56,343 nucleotides of DNA, from the NCBI RefSeq assembly GCF_000765475.1, contig NZ_JRHO01000004.1, positions 1 through 56,343 on the forward strand. Direction: 5' to 3'. Below are positions 1-7,521 of this stretch, one piece after another (position 1 is the first letter of the stretch; every line of letters begins with the position of its first letter). The stretch comes from Methanococcoides methylutens. Lineage in GTDB: Archaea; Halobacteriota; Methanosarcinia; Methanosarcinales; Methanosarcinaceae. The notes under the pieces were generated by a model. It made no database searches and was not told where the DNA came from. It saw nothing but the letters and a program-made list of their open reading frames with translations. A program made the position numbers and the translations under genes.

Positions 1-140
1 ATAATATTTCATGGACTGGCACATTTTATGCCTTATAAATGTAGTGCATGAGCTATGCTCAGAGTAGTATCAGTAGTCTTGAAAAAAGAGTTACGCTTTT
101 AAAGCGAAAAGCTAATTTGATGATCTCGGATTAAATATTC

Positions 141-698
141 TTAACCATGCAACAATTTGATCACATCGTGCTTTGTGACAAAACCTGTAGTAACTCCTTT
201 TTCGAGTACCAAGACAGCAGGATTTCGCTCAAGCATGTGTGATATGACATCAAGTTCAGTTGTTGGTGAGACGGTCGGGAATGCATCTCCCATCATGTCC
301 CTGATCTTCATCTGGGATATGGTCGAAGCCTTCCTGTCAGCCATATATTTAATAATAGTATCCTCTGAGATACTTCCTACGGGTACTCCATTATCGATCA
401 CTGGAACCTGCGAAAAACCATGTTTTTCCATCAGGTTAACAGCAGATTCTACAGAATCCTCAGAAGAAACAAAGATTACAAGAGTATGCATTATGTCCTT
501 TGCAAGTATCTTTTCCTTTTCAACTTCCTCAAAAGCAGTGAATATTTTCCTGAGTGTGGAAAGCCGAGGGTCAACGTCGCCGGATTCTATACGGGCTATC
601 AAAGGCTGACTAACGCCTGCACGCTTTGCAAGACCACTCTGTGTAAGGTTCAGTTCGATCCTTTTCTGCCTTAGTCTCTCAGGAGTCGGAAGTTGCAT
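141..698 (-). CDS. HTH-XRE transcriptional regulator with two CBS domains
   Basis: A 185-residue cytoplasmic regulator. Residues about 6-55 form an XRE-type helix-turn-helix (LNLTQSGLAKRAGVSQPLIARIESG). Two CBS repeats follow, at about 68-115 and 130-183. CBS pairs usually bind adenosyl ligands such as AMP, ATP or SAM, so the protein probably couples DNA binding to an energy or SAM signal; the ligand is not deducible here. The ATG at 698 has no Shine-Dalgarno sequence, but a TATA-like element (plus-strand 718-729) lies about 25 bases upstream, which points to a leaderless mRNA. A perfect palindrome at 702-716 lies between TATA and start and may be its own operator. Archaeal HTH-CBS proteins of this form are common. 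The target genes are unknown. Confidence 0.9.
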   Translation of the reverse strand: MQLPTPERLRQKRIELNLTQSGLAKRAGVSQPLIARIESGDVDPRLSTLRKIFTAFEEVEKEKILAKDIMHTLVIFVSSEDSVESAVNLMEKHGFSQVPVIDNGVPVGSISEDTIIKYMADRKASTISQMKIRDMMGDAFPTVSPTTELDVISHMLERNPAVLVLEKGVTTGFVTKHDVIKLLHG

Positions 699-701
699 AA
701 T

Positions 702-716
702 ATTACTGATAGTAAT
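702..716. promoter_or_regulatory. Palindrome in the promoter of the HTH-CBS gene, possible autoregulatory operator
   Basis: ATTACT-GAT-AGTAAT is a perfect interrupted palindrome. It sits between a TATA-like stretch at 718-729 and the start codon at 698 of the HTH-CBS gene. A protein bound here would cover the transcription start. Its role as operator is inference. Confidence 0.5.
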
Positions 717-946
717 GATTATATTTAAAGAGTTTGATTATTTAATTCAAAACCCTGCTCAATTGTTTCAAAAAGCAGACATTTATATGTTTGTCATTCA
801 AATATAATATTAGGGATTTTAGATTAGGTATTGAGGGTAGTGTAATCTTCCTTTAACGTAAATGCTATCGTTCCTTAGTGATTCTTGCTTTCGGGAATAA
901 TATTACATTGGTCTACTGTCTGTGTACTTTCAGCAGGGTGTCCGGC

Positions 947-2866
947 ATGAAAATGGATGATGTACCTCTAAAAGTGAAACTGATCCTATACATCGGGTTC
1001 AGTGTCCTTATAGTAATGGCTGTTACAACGGCTATCATTATCAATACCAGCACCACTCAGAATGAGGAACTTGCATACAAGAAATCCATAGAAAAAGCAA
1101 GCAATTATGCAAACCAGTTCAACTCAGATATGCAATCGAACATGGCCATTGCAAGGACGATCGCAAGTACACTGACCGTTTACAATTCCTCAGACAGGGA
1201 GGAGGTCAATGATTTCCTAAGGGAGATCCTTGTTGATAATCCCAATTTGATAGGCACCTATACTGGTTTTGAACCCAATGCTTTTGATGGAAGAGATTCT
1301 GAATTTGCGGGTACCGAAGGATATGATTCTACAGGGCGCCTTGTACCTTACTGGAACAAGATCGGAGGGACCATGTTCGTGGAACCCCTTATTGACTATG
1401 ATACCTTAGATTACTACCAGTTGCCAAAACAGCTTGAAGAGGAAGTACTTACAGAACCATACCTATATCAAGGTGAACTTATTGCGAGCTATGTAGCACC
1501 AATAATGAGGGATGACGAATTCGTTGGTATAGGAGGGGTCGATGTATCACTTAACTATATCGATGAGATCGTTTCAAATGTCACTGCTTTTGAAGAAGGC
1601 TATGCGTTTACCACAAGTAACGAAGGGATACTACTTTCCCATCCTGTACACAAAGAATGGATCGGATCAAAGACACTTGATGATTTTAACGATCCTGAGA
1701 TATCACGCATGGCCAACGATATCCTTGTAGGAAAAGGAGGTCATATTGAGACCACCGACCCGACAACAGGCGAGTATTCGATAATCTTCTATGAGCCGGT
1801 ACGTACTGGAAATTACTCCTTTATTCTGGTGATCCCGGAAGATGATATGCTTGCGGATGTTACAGCCCTGCGGAATGAACTTATCCTCATCTCTTCGCTT
1901 GCACTTATTTTCATGGCAGGTGCAGCTTATCTGGTCGCGATGTCCATTACACGTCCGATAAATGATATTGTTTCAAATTTTGCATATATCTCGAATTCTG
2001 CCCTGAAAGGTGATCTGAAAAGGAGGGCTGAGACGGATGTAGAGGTGGACTTCAGGAAGATACCTTCGGGATTGAATGATATTCTTGACTCGCTCCAGAC
2101 CTATTCGGATGAACTTGAAGAAGCAAATGAGGAACTAAAATCACTGGACCAGATGAAGGATTCCTTCCTTTCAAATGTAAGCCATGAGTTAAGGACACCT
2201 CTTACAAGCATCAAAGGTTATACCCAGAATGTCTATGATGGAACCCTTGGTGATCTTAACGACCAACAAAAGACCTCACTTGGAACAGTAATGCGTAATT
2301 CAGAAAGGCTCAGGCGCCTGGTGGACTCTCTACTTTACGTAAGCCAGGCACAGGCAGAGATCATTGAATACGACTTTAAGGAATGTCAGATAGCAGAAAT
2401 AATGAACAACACCGTTATGGATACTATCATGCTCGTCGAGGCTAACGATCTGCATATTGAAAAGAAGATACCTTCTGGCCTTCCTTTGATAGTAGCTGAT
2501 AAGGACCGCCTGGTGGATATGTTGAATAACATAGTCGATAATGCGATCAAGTTCACCCCTCCGGGTGGTATGATAACCCTGGGTGCATATGAGGAAGAAA
2601 AATACCTCCACCTTACCGTCCACGATACTGGAATAGGTATTCCCAAAGAACTAATTCCAAACCTATTCAGGAAGTTCTACCAGATCGATTCATCGATCAG
2701 AAGAAAATATGGAGGAACCGGTCTGGGTCTTTACATCTGCAAAGAGATCGTTGATGCACATTCCGGTGAGATCTGGATCGAAAGTGAGCCGAAAGAGGGG
2801 ACCACAGTCCACATAAAAATCCCAAAGCCCAGAAGTACTCTGGAAGTCAGTGGAAGCAAGGAATAA
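947..2866 (+). CDS. Membrane-bound sensor histidine kinase (dCache-HAMP-HisKA-HATPase)
   Basis: A complete sensor kinase of 639 residues when started at ATG 947, a better start than the upstream TTG-type start at 878. TM1 is at about 8-32, followed by an extracytoplasmic Cache-type sensor (to about 305), TM2 (about 310-332) and a HAMP linker (SITRPINDIV). The HisKA box FLSNVSHELRTPLTS carries the phosphoacceptor His413. The ATPase has N-box DNAIKF, G1 DTGIGIPKE and G2 GGTGLGLYICKEI. It should autophosphorylate in response to an extracellular small molecule. No response regulator is adjacent; the nearest one in the window is the lone receiver at 53927-54340, and pairing with it is unsupported. 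The ligand is unknown. Confidence 0.92.
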   Translation: MKMDDVPLKVKLILYIGFSVLIVMAVTTAIIINTSTTQNEELAYKKSIEKASNYANQFNSDMQSNMAIARTIASTLTVYNSSDREEVNDFLREILVDNPNLIGTYTGFEPNAFDGRDSEFAGTEGYDSTGRLVPYWNKIGGTMFVEPLIDYDTLDYYQLPKQLEEEVLTEPYLYQGELIASYVAPIMRDDEFVGIGGVDVSLNYIDEIVSNVTAFEEGYAFTTSNEGILLSHPVHKEWIGSKTLDDFNDPEISRMANDILVGKGGHIETTDPTTGEYSIIFYEPVRTGNYSFILVIPEDDMLADVTALRNELILISSLALIFMAGAAYLVAMSITRPINDIVSNFAYISNSALKGDLKRRAETDVEVDFRKIPSGLNDILDSLQTYSDELEEANEELKSLDQMKDSFLSNVSHELRTPLTSIKGYTQNVYDGTLGDLNDQQKTSLGTVMRNSERLRRLVDSLLYVSQAQAEIIEYDFKECQIAEIMNNTVMDTIMLVEANDLHIEKKIPSGLPLIVADKDRLVDMLNNIVDNAIKFTPPGGMITLGAYEEEKYLHLTVHDTGIGIPKELIPNLFRKFYQIDSSIRRKYGGTGLGLYICKEIVDAHSGEIWIESEPKEGTTVHIKIPKPRSTLEVSGSKE

Positions 2867-2990
2867 GATTAATTTGATGGAATTTAGCTCAGTGAAAATT
2901 CCGTACAGTCTACCATGTTTCATTAAGCCTATATTTCCAGATATTATTTATCTACTGTTTTTCGAGATTGAGAATGAAACTCGGCAATAA

Positions 2991-3043
2991 ATATTTATAT
3001 TACCGATCCAATTCCACACCGTTATGTTCATGAAAACATAACG
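2991..3043 (+). promoter_or_regulatory. modABC promoter with ModE/TunR-like inverted repeat
   Basis: A TATA-like box (ATATTTATAT, 2991-3000) is followed about 20 bases later by a perfect inverted repeat, CGTTATGTT (3020-3028), six bases, AACATAACG (3035-3043). The repeat would overlap the transcription start. The half-site resembles that of bacterial ModE and archaeal TunR oxyanion regulators, which repress molybdate or tungstate transporter genes. The palindrome is seen; the regulator is inferred. Confidence 0.65.
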
Positions 3044-3071
3044 CTTTACTATACTTGATATGAGGGATCTT

Positions 3072-3875
3072 ATGGAAAAGAATCATCTGATTATTGTTAT
3101 TGCAGCAGTGATACTCGTTGCGGCTGCAGCTATGTTAGTAATGCCGTCATCACAGGCGGAGGAGAATACAGAGATCACAGTTTCAGCTGCTGCAAGCCTG
3201 ACAGAGAGCTTTACAGAGATCGAACAGGAATTTGAAGCACAAAATCCGGATGTTAATGTAAATATGAATTTTGCAGGTTCCGGTTCTCTTCGTATGCAGA
3301 TCGAGGCTGGTGCACCTATCGATGTCTTTGCTTCGGCTTCCCAGAAGCACATGAACATCCTTGAAGAAGGAGATCTGATCGACACCGACACAAGGCATGA
3401 CTTTGCTGAGAACTCACTTGTTATGATCGTTCCGGCATCCGATGAAGATGAAGAGAACCGCATAATGTCTCTTGAGAACCTGACAGACAGTTCGGTAAAA
3501 AAGATAGCAATTGGAGACCCTGAAGTTGCACCTGTGGGAAGATATGCAAAAGGATCAATTGAGGAAGCATCCCTTTGGGACGATGTAAGTGAAAAGCTCA
3601 TCTATGCAGAAACTGTGAAACAAGTTCTGGTATATGTTGAGAACGGAGAGGTGGATGCAGGTTTTGTCTATATGACAGATGCGATGACGTCAGATATGGA
3701 TGAGATCAAGATCGTGGCAGAAATCCCGGTCACCACAAGCATCAGCTATCCTATTGCAACCATTTCTTCTTCAACCGAAAAAGAAGCCTCACGGGAATTC
3801 ATCGACTTTGTGGTTTCAGATGAAGGAAAAGCTATATTCGAAAAGTATGGTTTTACAGTAACAGATGCGAACTAA
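3072..3875 (+). CDS. modA: Molybdate ABC transporter, substrate-binding protein
   Basis: The extracytoplasmic molybdate (or tungstate) receptor of the ModABC importer, 267 residues. ATG 3072 is preferred over ATG 3060 because GAGGGATC lies just before it. The N-terminus is a hydrophobic signal or anchor (LIIVIAAVILVAAAAMLV). The mature part opens with ITVSAAASLTESFTEI and includes NFAGSGSLRMQIEAGAPIDV, typical bacterial-type ModA oxyanion-binding segments rather than the archaeal WtpA type. It is first of a three-gene operon with modB and modC. Molybdenum or tungsten is needed for formylmethanofuran dehydrogenase, used in reverse during methylotrophic methanogenesis. Confidence 0.92.
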   Translation: MEKNHLIIVIAAVILVAAAAMLVMPSSQAEENTEITVSAAASLTESFTEIEQEFEAQNPDVNVNMNFAGSGSLRMQIEAGAPIDVFASASQKHMNILEEGDLIDTDTRHDFAENSLVMIVPASDEDEENRIMSLENLTDSSVKKIAIGDPEVAPVGRYAKGSIEEASLWDDVSEKLIYAETVKQVLVYVENGEVDAGFVYMTDAMTSDMDEIKIVAEIPVTTSISYPIATISSSTEKEASREFIDFVVSDEGKAIFEKYGFTVTDAN

Positions 3876-3888
3876 TGGATGATAGTTG

Positions 3889-4557
3889 ATGCTTGAAGAT
3901 GCCTGGATCCCCCTGTTGATAACCCTTAAAGTGGCAGTATTGTCCACTGCTTTTGTAGCTTTGCTTGGGATTTTGATCTCATATGCACTTGCAAGGCGGG
4001 AGTTCAGGGGGAAATGGCTCGCAGATATCTTTGTGACCCTCCCACTGGTGCTGCCACCTACAGTTACAGGTTATCTTCTTGTGGTCCTGCTGGGTAAGAA
4101 CGGAATAATAGGTCAGACGATATTTGAGTTGACGGGATGGTCGCTGCTTTTCACATGGCATGCTGCCGTGATAGCAGCTTTCGTTGTGTCACTTCCGTTG
4201 ATGGTCAAAACTACGGCCTCTGCAATAGGTGCAGTGGATCGTGAACTGGAGTATGCAGCCTATACACTTGGACACAGTGAGCTTGAGACCATGCTTTTTG
4301 TGACCCTTCCCCTTGCCAAAAAAGGCATACTTGCAGGTATTGTGCTGAGCTTTGCAAGGGCTGTCGGGGAGTTTGGTGCCACTCTTATGGTTGCTGGCAA
4401 TATTCCCGGGAAGACAAATACGATGTCGTTGTCCATCTATACTGCATTCCAGTCAGGCAATGATGCACTGGCAAATATTCTTGTCATAACCCTTGTTGTT
4501 GTTTCTTTGTTGTCCATGGCACTTACTGCAAGGTTTGTAGACCGATGGAGTGTATGA
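3889..4557 (+). CDS. modB: Molybdate ABC transporter, permease
   Basis: An integral membrane permease of 222 residues with about five or six hydrophobic helices. It forms the channel of the molybdate importer. The cytoplasmic EAA-type coupling loop that contacts the ATPase is visible as EYAAYTLGHSELETMLFVTLPLAKKGILAG, followed by ARAVGEFGATLMVAG, a ModB signature. ATG 3889 is chosen because GGATGAT ends five bases before it; a TTG directly precedes it in frame. The gene starts 13 bases after modA and ends 9 bases before modC, so the three are co-transcribed. Confidence 0.93.
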   Translation: MLEDAWIPLLITLKVAVLSTAFVALLGILISYALARREFRGKWLADIFVTLPLVLPPTVTGYLLVVLLGKNGIIGQTIFELTGWSLLFTWHAAVIAAFVVSLPLMVKTTASAIGAVDRELEYAAYTLGHSELETMLFVTLPLAKKGILAGIVLSFARAVGEFGATLMVAGNIPGKTNTMSLSIYTAFQSGNDALANILVITLVVVSLLSMALTARFVDRWSV

Positions 4558-4566
4558 GGTGGTCAA

Positions 4567-5679
4567 ATGGGTATAAAGGTGAGCGTATCAAAGGAATACA
4601 GGTCCCGCAACAAAAAGAACAACAAAAAGAGCGGACGCGAGGATGTTTTCTCACTTGATGCTACTTTTGAGACGAGGGATGAACTGGTGGTCCTTTTTGG
4701 TCGCTCCGGTTCCGGCAAGACCACGACGCTTCGATGCATCGCGGGGCTGGAAAAACCTGATAATGGTAGCATTATTGTCAATGATCAGACATATTTCGAT
4801 AGCATTTCGGGCATCAACCTTCAGCCACAGTACAGGAGGCCGGGTTACGTTTTCCAGAACTATGCTCTTTTCCCGCATATGAATGTAAGGAAGAATATCA
4901 CCTATGGCCTCAAGGGATGGGATAAGGAGAAGAAAGAGGAACGTATGTTCGAAATGCTTCGCCTTTTGCACATCGAGGGGCTGGAGGACAGGTATCCTTC
5001 ACAGCTTTCAGGCGGCCAGAAACAGAGAGTTGCCCTTGCGCGTGCTCTTGCTCCAAAGCCAGGGATACTGCTACTGGATGAACCGTTTTCAGCTCTTGAT
5101 ATGGTCGTCAGGATGCGACTGAGGGAAAGGATCAAAGCAATTCAGAATGAGCTAAAGATCCCGATCCTGTTCATCACTCACAGCCCCGAGGAAGCATTTT
5201 CGCTTGCAGATAGGGTCATAGTCCTCCATGATGGCAAGGTTCACCAGACAGGCAGTCCGAGAGAGGTATTCTATTCACCTGTTGACAGGAACGTGGCTGA
5301 GCTTGTGGGAGTCAGCAATATTTTTGATAACGGAAAAGTGATTGGAAGTTCTACTGCAGGGACTGTGGTCGAAGGGAGAGGTCTGGAGTTCATAACAAGT
5401 TCCAGTGTTAATTCATCCGGAAAAGTGTCCCTGGGGATCAGGCCTGAGAATGTGCATCTAAAGGCCTATGATGAAGGGCTGTTTTTAGGCGATGGCAATA
5501 TTTTTGCTGGCAATGTCATTGATATTACGGATAAGGGCAGCAGTAAAATGATGGCTGTTGAACTTGATGGTAGCGATTTTATTTTGCTATGCGAGGTTCC
5601 GACACGCTTGTCAGGAGATATCGGTCTTTCACGGGTGATCGTGGAGATCTCGCCGGATGATGTGCTGGTCTTTGAGTGA
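4567..5679 (+). CDS. modC: Molybdate ABC transporter, ATP-binding protein
   Basis: The ATPase subunit, 370 residues. Walker A is GRSGSGKTT, the Q-loop region is YVFQNYALFPHMNV, the ABC signature is LSGGQKQRVALARAL, Walker B is ILLLDEPFSALD and the switch histidine is in ITHSPEEAF. Residues from about 290 form a C-terminal TOBE-like regulatory region (LGIRPENVHLK). GAGGTGGTC just upstream of ATG 4567 is a strong ribosome-binding site. The N-terminal leader is unusually lysine/arginine-rich (RSRNKKNNKKSGRE). An AT-rich stem (TTTGCTTTT 5681-5689 with AAAAGCAAA 5722-5730) follows and probably ends the operon, convergent with the next gene. Confidence 0.94.
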   Translation: MGIKVSVSKEYRSRNKKNNKKSGREDVFSLDATFETRDELVVLFGRSGSGKTTTLRCIAGLEKPDNGSIIVNDQTYFDSISGINLQPQYRRPGYVFQNYALFPHMNVRKNITYGLKGWDKEKKEERMFEMLRLLHIEGLEDRYPSQLSGGQKQRVALARALAPKPGILLLDEPFSALDMVVRMRLRERIKAIQNELKIPILFITHSPEEAFSLADRVIVLHDGKVHQTGSPREVFYSPVDRNVAELVGVSNIFDNGKVIGSSTAGTVVEGRGLEFITSSSVNSSGKVSLGIRPENVHLKAYDEGLFLGDGNIFAGNVIDITDKGSSKMMAVELDGSDFILLCEVPTRLSGDIGLSRVIVEISPDDVLVFE

Positions 5680-5756
5680 ATTTGCTTTTGCAAGGGTACC
5701 TGCTATGTTTTAAAAGATTAAAAAAGCAAAAATAAAGGAAAAGTACGTCCCCTGAA

Positions 5757-6872
5757 TCAATACTTCAATGCAAAGTACATACTTCCCATTGCTACCAGCG
5801 TTGCCAGAAGGCTGATGAGCCCACCCACAAATGGCAGTTCGGTCAGGACCAGAAGCAGGAAAAGTCCGGCTGCAAGTACAGTCCATTGATTATATTCGAA
5901 ACCTGCTTTTCTGAACGTTATCTCTCCGAGCCACATTGCAGTGTACACCTTTGCGAACATCAGTACAATCAACAGCAGCAATAGCAGTAAGAGCGCAATC
6001 GGGATACCGATGATAGTTATCATCAGGATGGCAGATCCGATGATTACGCCTATCAGTAAAAGTAGTCCCACGGCGATATTCTTGAAAGTTTCCTCCTGTA
6101 TGTCCTTTACGATCTCTTCGGTCTTTTCCGGGAAGACAAGGATGAGTATTACTCCAAGACCGAACAGGAAGAGGTAATACGCGATCTTACCGATAAAGGA
6201 TATCACTTTTAGCACGCCATCACCATCAAAATCGTCTCCGCTTTGTGCGATTCTTTCAGACTTGATCTCCTCTCCGACAATACCGGCCGGGATGGATAGC
6301 TCATTGGAGCTACTGTATTCCAAATCGCCTTTTATACTGGAATCAGGTCCGATGGTCAAGTCGTTTGCATCCAGTATCGCATCTCCTTCAACATTACCGG
6401 AGAACATCAGGTCACCTGCTGAAGCATCCAGCAGCCCTCCGAAGTTCCCTGCAAGGTCTGCATCGCCACTTCTTATGGTCGCGTCACCGCCAACAGTTGA
6501 TTCCCCAGTTGTGGACACTGTTCCGGCAGTTACCAGAAGATCGTCACCGACATTTCCACTGAGTTCAAAATTACCGCATGCGACCCTTATGTCGTCACCG
6601 ATACTACCAGTAATGGTCACATCACCTGAAGCAACAATGAGATCGCCTGAAATGTTCCCATCGATCTGGACTGTGCCGCCTGTAGCCACAACATCCCCCA
6701 GCACAGTGCCACTTACTATTAGTGTACCGCCTGCAAGGTAAACATCATCTTCAACTATATCGTCGATGATCACTGTATCCCCGGCATCGAACATCGATGC
6801 TGCGCTTGCATTGCCTGCGAATAAAAGCATTAGCATTATCGGTATTAACCATAAAGTTCGATCAATTTTCAT
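5757..6872 (-). CDS. Bactofilin-like polymer-forming membrane protein
   Basis: A 371-residue protein with a signal peptide (IMLMLLFAGNASAA), then about 180 residues of short glycine/aspartate-rich repeats (GTVLGDVVATGGTVQIDGNISGD and similar). Such repeats predict a right-handed beta-helix related to bactofilins and other polymer-forming cell-surface proteins. The C-terminal third has about four transmembrane helices (FLFGLGVILILVF; LLLLIGVIIGSAILMI; ALLLLLLLLIVLMF; VLAAGLFLLLVLTELPF). The repeat domain is probably extracytoplasmic. A TATA-like stretch near 6893-6905 leaves almost no leader before ATG 6872, with GGGGGTT just upstream. The biochemical function is not known. Confidence 0.85.
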   Translation of the reverse strand: MKIDRTLWLIPIMLMLLFAGNASAASMFDAGDTVIIDDIVEDDVYLAGGTLIVSGTVLGDVVATGGTVQIDGNISGDLIVASGDVTITGSIGDDIRVACGNFELSGNVGDDLLVTAGTVSTTGESTVGGDATIRSGDADLAGNFGGLLDASAGDLMFSGNVEGDAILDANDLTIGPDSSIKGDLEYSSSNELSIPAGIVGEEIKSERIAQSGDDFDGDGVLKVISFIGKIAYYLFLFGLGVILILVFPEKTEEIVKDIQEETFKNIAVGLLLLIGVIIGSAILMITIIGIPIALLLLLLLLIVLMFAKVYTAMWLGEITFRKAGFEYNQWTVLAAGLFLLLVLTELPFVGGLISLLATLVAMGSMYFALKY

Positions 6873-7042
6873 AGTAACCCCCGCCTGAATATTGTATATA
6901 TATTACTGGGTTTTTCTTGCTATTAAGGTTTACTTAAAAAAATTCAATTGTGGGTTTAATGCAGGGAATTCAAAATAGATCCAAATAAGGTGAATGAATT
7001 TGATTTTAAGAAAAGGCTGTAATTCTGTCAATAATAATGCAT

Positions 7043-7181
7043 TTGCATATCACGGCCAGGCGGGATGAATAGCCGTGATATGCAAGTTCAGATGTCCCCC
7101 CACTTTGAAACTCTGAAAAGTCCCCAGACTTCTCAGACAACTTCTAAGGTCAAGAGAAACGGCAAACTCCTGACCTTGTAT
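7043..7181 (-). ncRNA. Candidate structured small RNA with three consecutive stem-loops
   Basis: Read on the minus strand, three stems follow one another. Stem 1 is AAGGTCA/TGACCTT (7177-7171 with 7152-7146). Stem 2 is CTGAGAAGTC-TGGG-GACTTTTCAG (7136-7113). Stem 3 is a perfect 14-bp stem, TTGCATATCACGGC with its complement, around a 15-base loop (7085-7043), followed by an ATTATTATT-containing tail. Stem 2 has a G-U wobble on the minus strand but an A-C mismatch on the plus strand, so the minus strand is the likely transcript. A TATA-like element (minus CTTTTATAGGG, about 7208-7198) is placed for a start near 7181. No family is recognised; both ends are estimates. Confidence 0.5.
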
Positions 7182-7364
7182 GATATATATTAAAATCCGC
7201 CCTATAAAAGTGTATCTAAAATATGTGTACTTTGCCGCTATATTGGATATATAAATGTACATATATATACATTGCCACAATCCTTTACTTTATATATAAT
7301 TAAATCACACCATAGTATGGCGTGGGTTTACTTCTGCAACTTATAAGTACTGCAGTCAGCTACT

Positions 7365-7410
7365 TTTATATAGCAGGTCCGTAAATCTATACGCAGTTAA
7401 CGCCGTTAAC
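7365..7410 (+). promoter_or_regulatory. SepCysS operon promoter with GTTAAC palindrome
   Basis: A TATA box TTTATATA lies at 7365-7372. The expected start, about 25 bases on, falls on GTTAAC-GCC-GTTAAC (7396-7410), two hexamer palindromes that together form a larger palindrome. Its position suits a repressor operator for the sulfur operon. The leader then has a small stem (GAACCA/TGGTTC, 7421-7440) before the start codon. Confidence 0.55.
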
Positions 7411-7521
7411 AAATCAAAGGAACCAGCAAGAGAGTGGTTCAGGTATAGCAGACCGATCGATTGGGGTTCAAAATTGTTTTTTACAGTTTTGCATATCCCT
7501 CAACGAGCAGGTGGTAACAGA

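Larger units (their letters stand above)
6873..7521. other. 650-base intergenic region with RNA candidate and sulfur-operon promoter
   Basis: This gap separates two divergent genes. It holds the promoter of the bactofilin-like gene (about 6893-6905), the minus-strand RNA candidate (7043-7181) and the promoter, palindrome and leader of the SepCysS operon (7365-7521). A 76-codon reading frame on the minus strand (7050-7280) looks spurious, because it overlaps the stem-loops and has no ribosome-binding site or recognisable sequence. Confidence 0.6.

Noticed and set aside
7050-7280. 76-codon minus-strand frame between the bactofilin-like gene and SepCysS
   Set aside because: It covers the three hairpins and A/T-rich promoter sequence, and no protein-like pattern or start signal is visible.
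7462-7475. GGGGTTCAAAATT as a tRNA T-loop
   Set aside because: No acceptor or anticodon stems fit around it.
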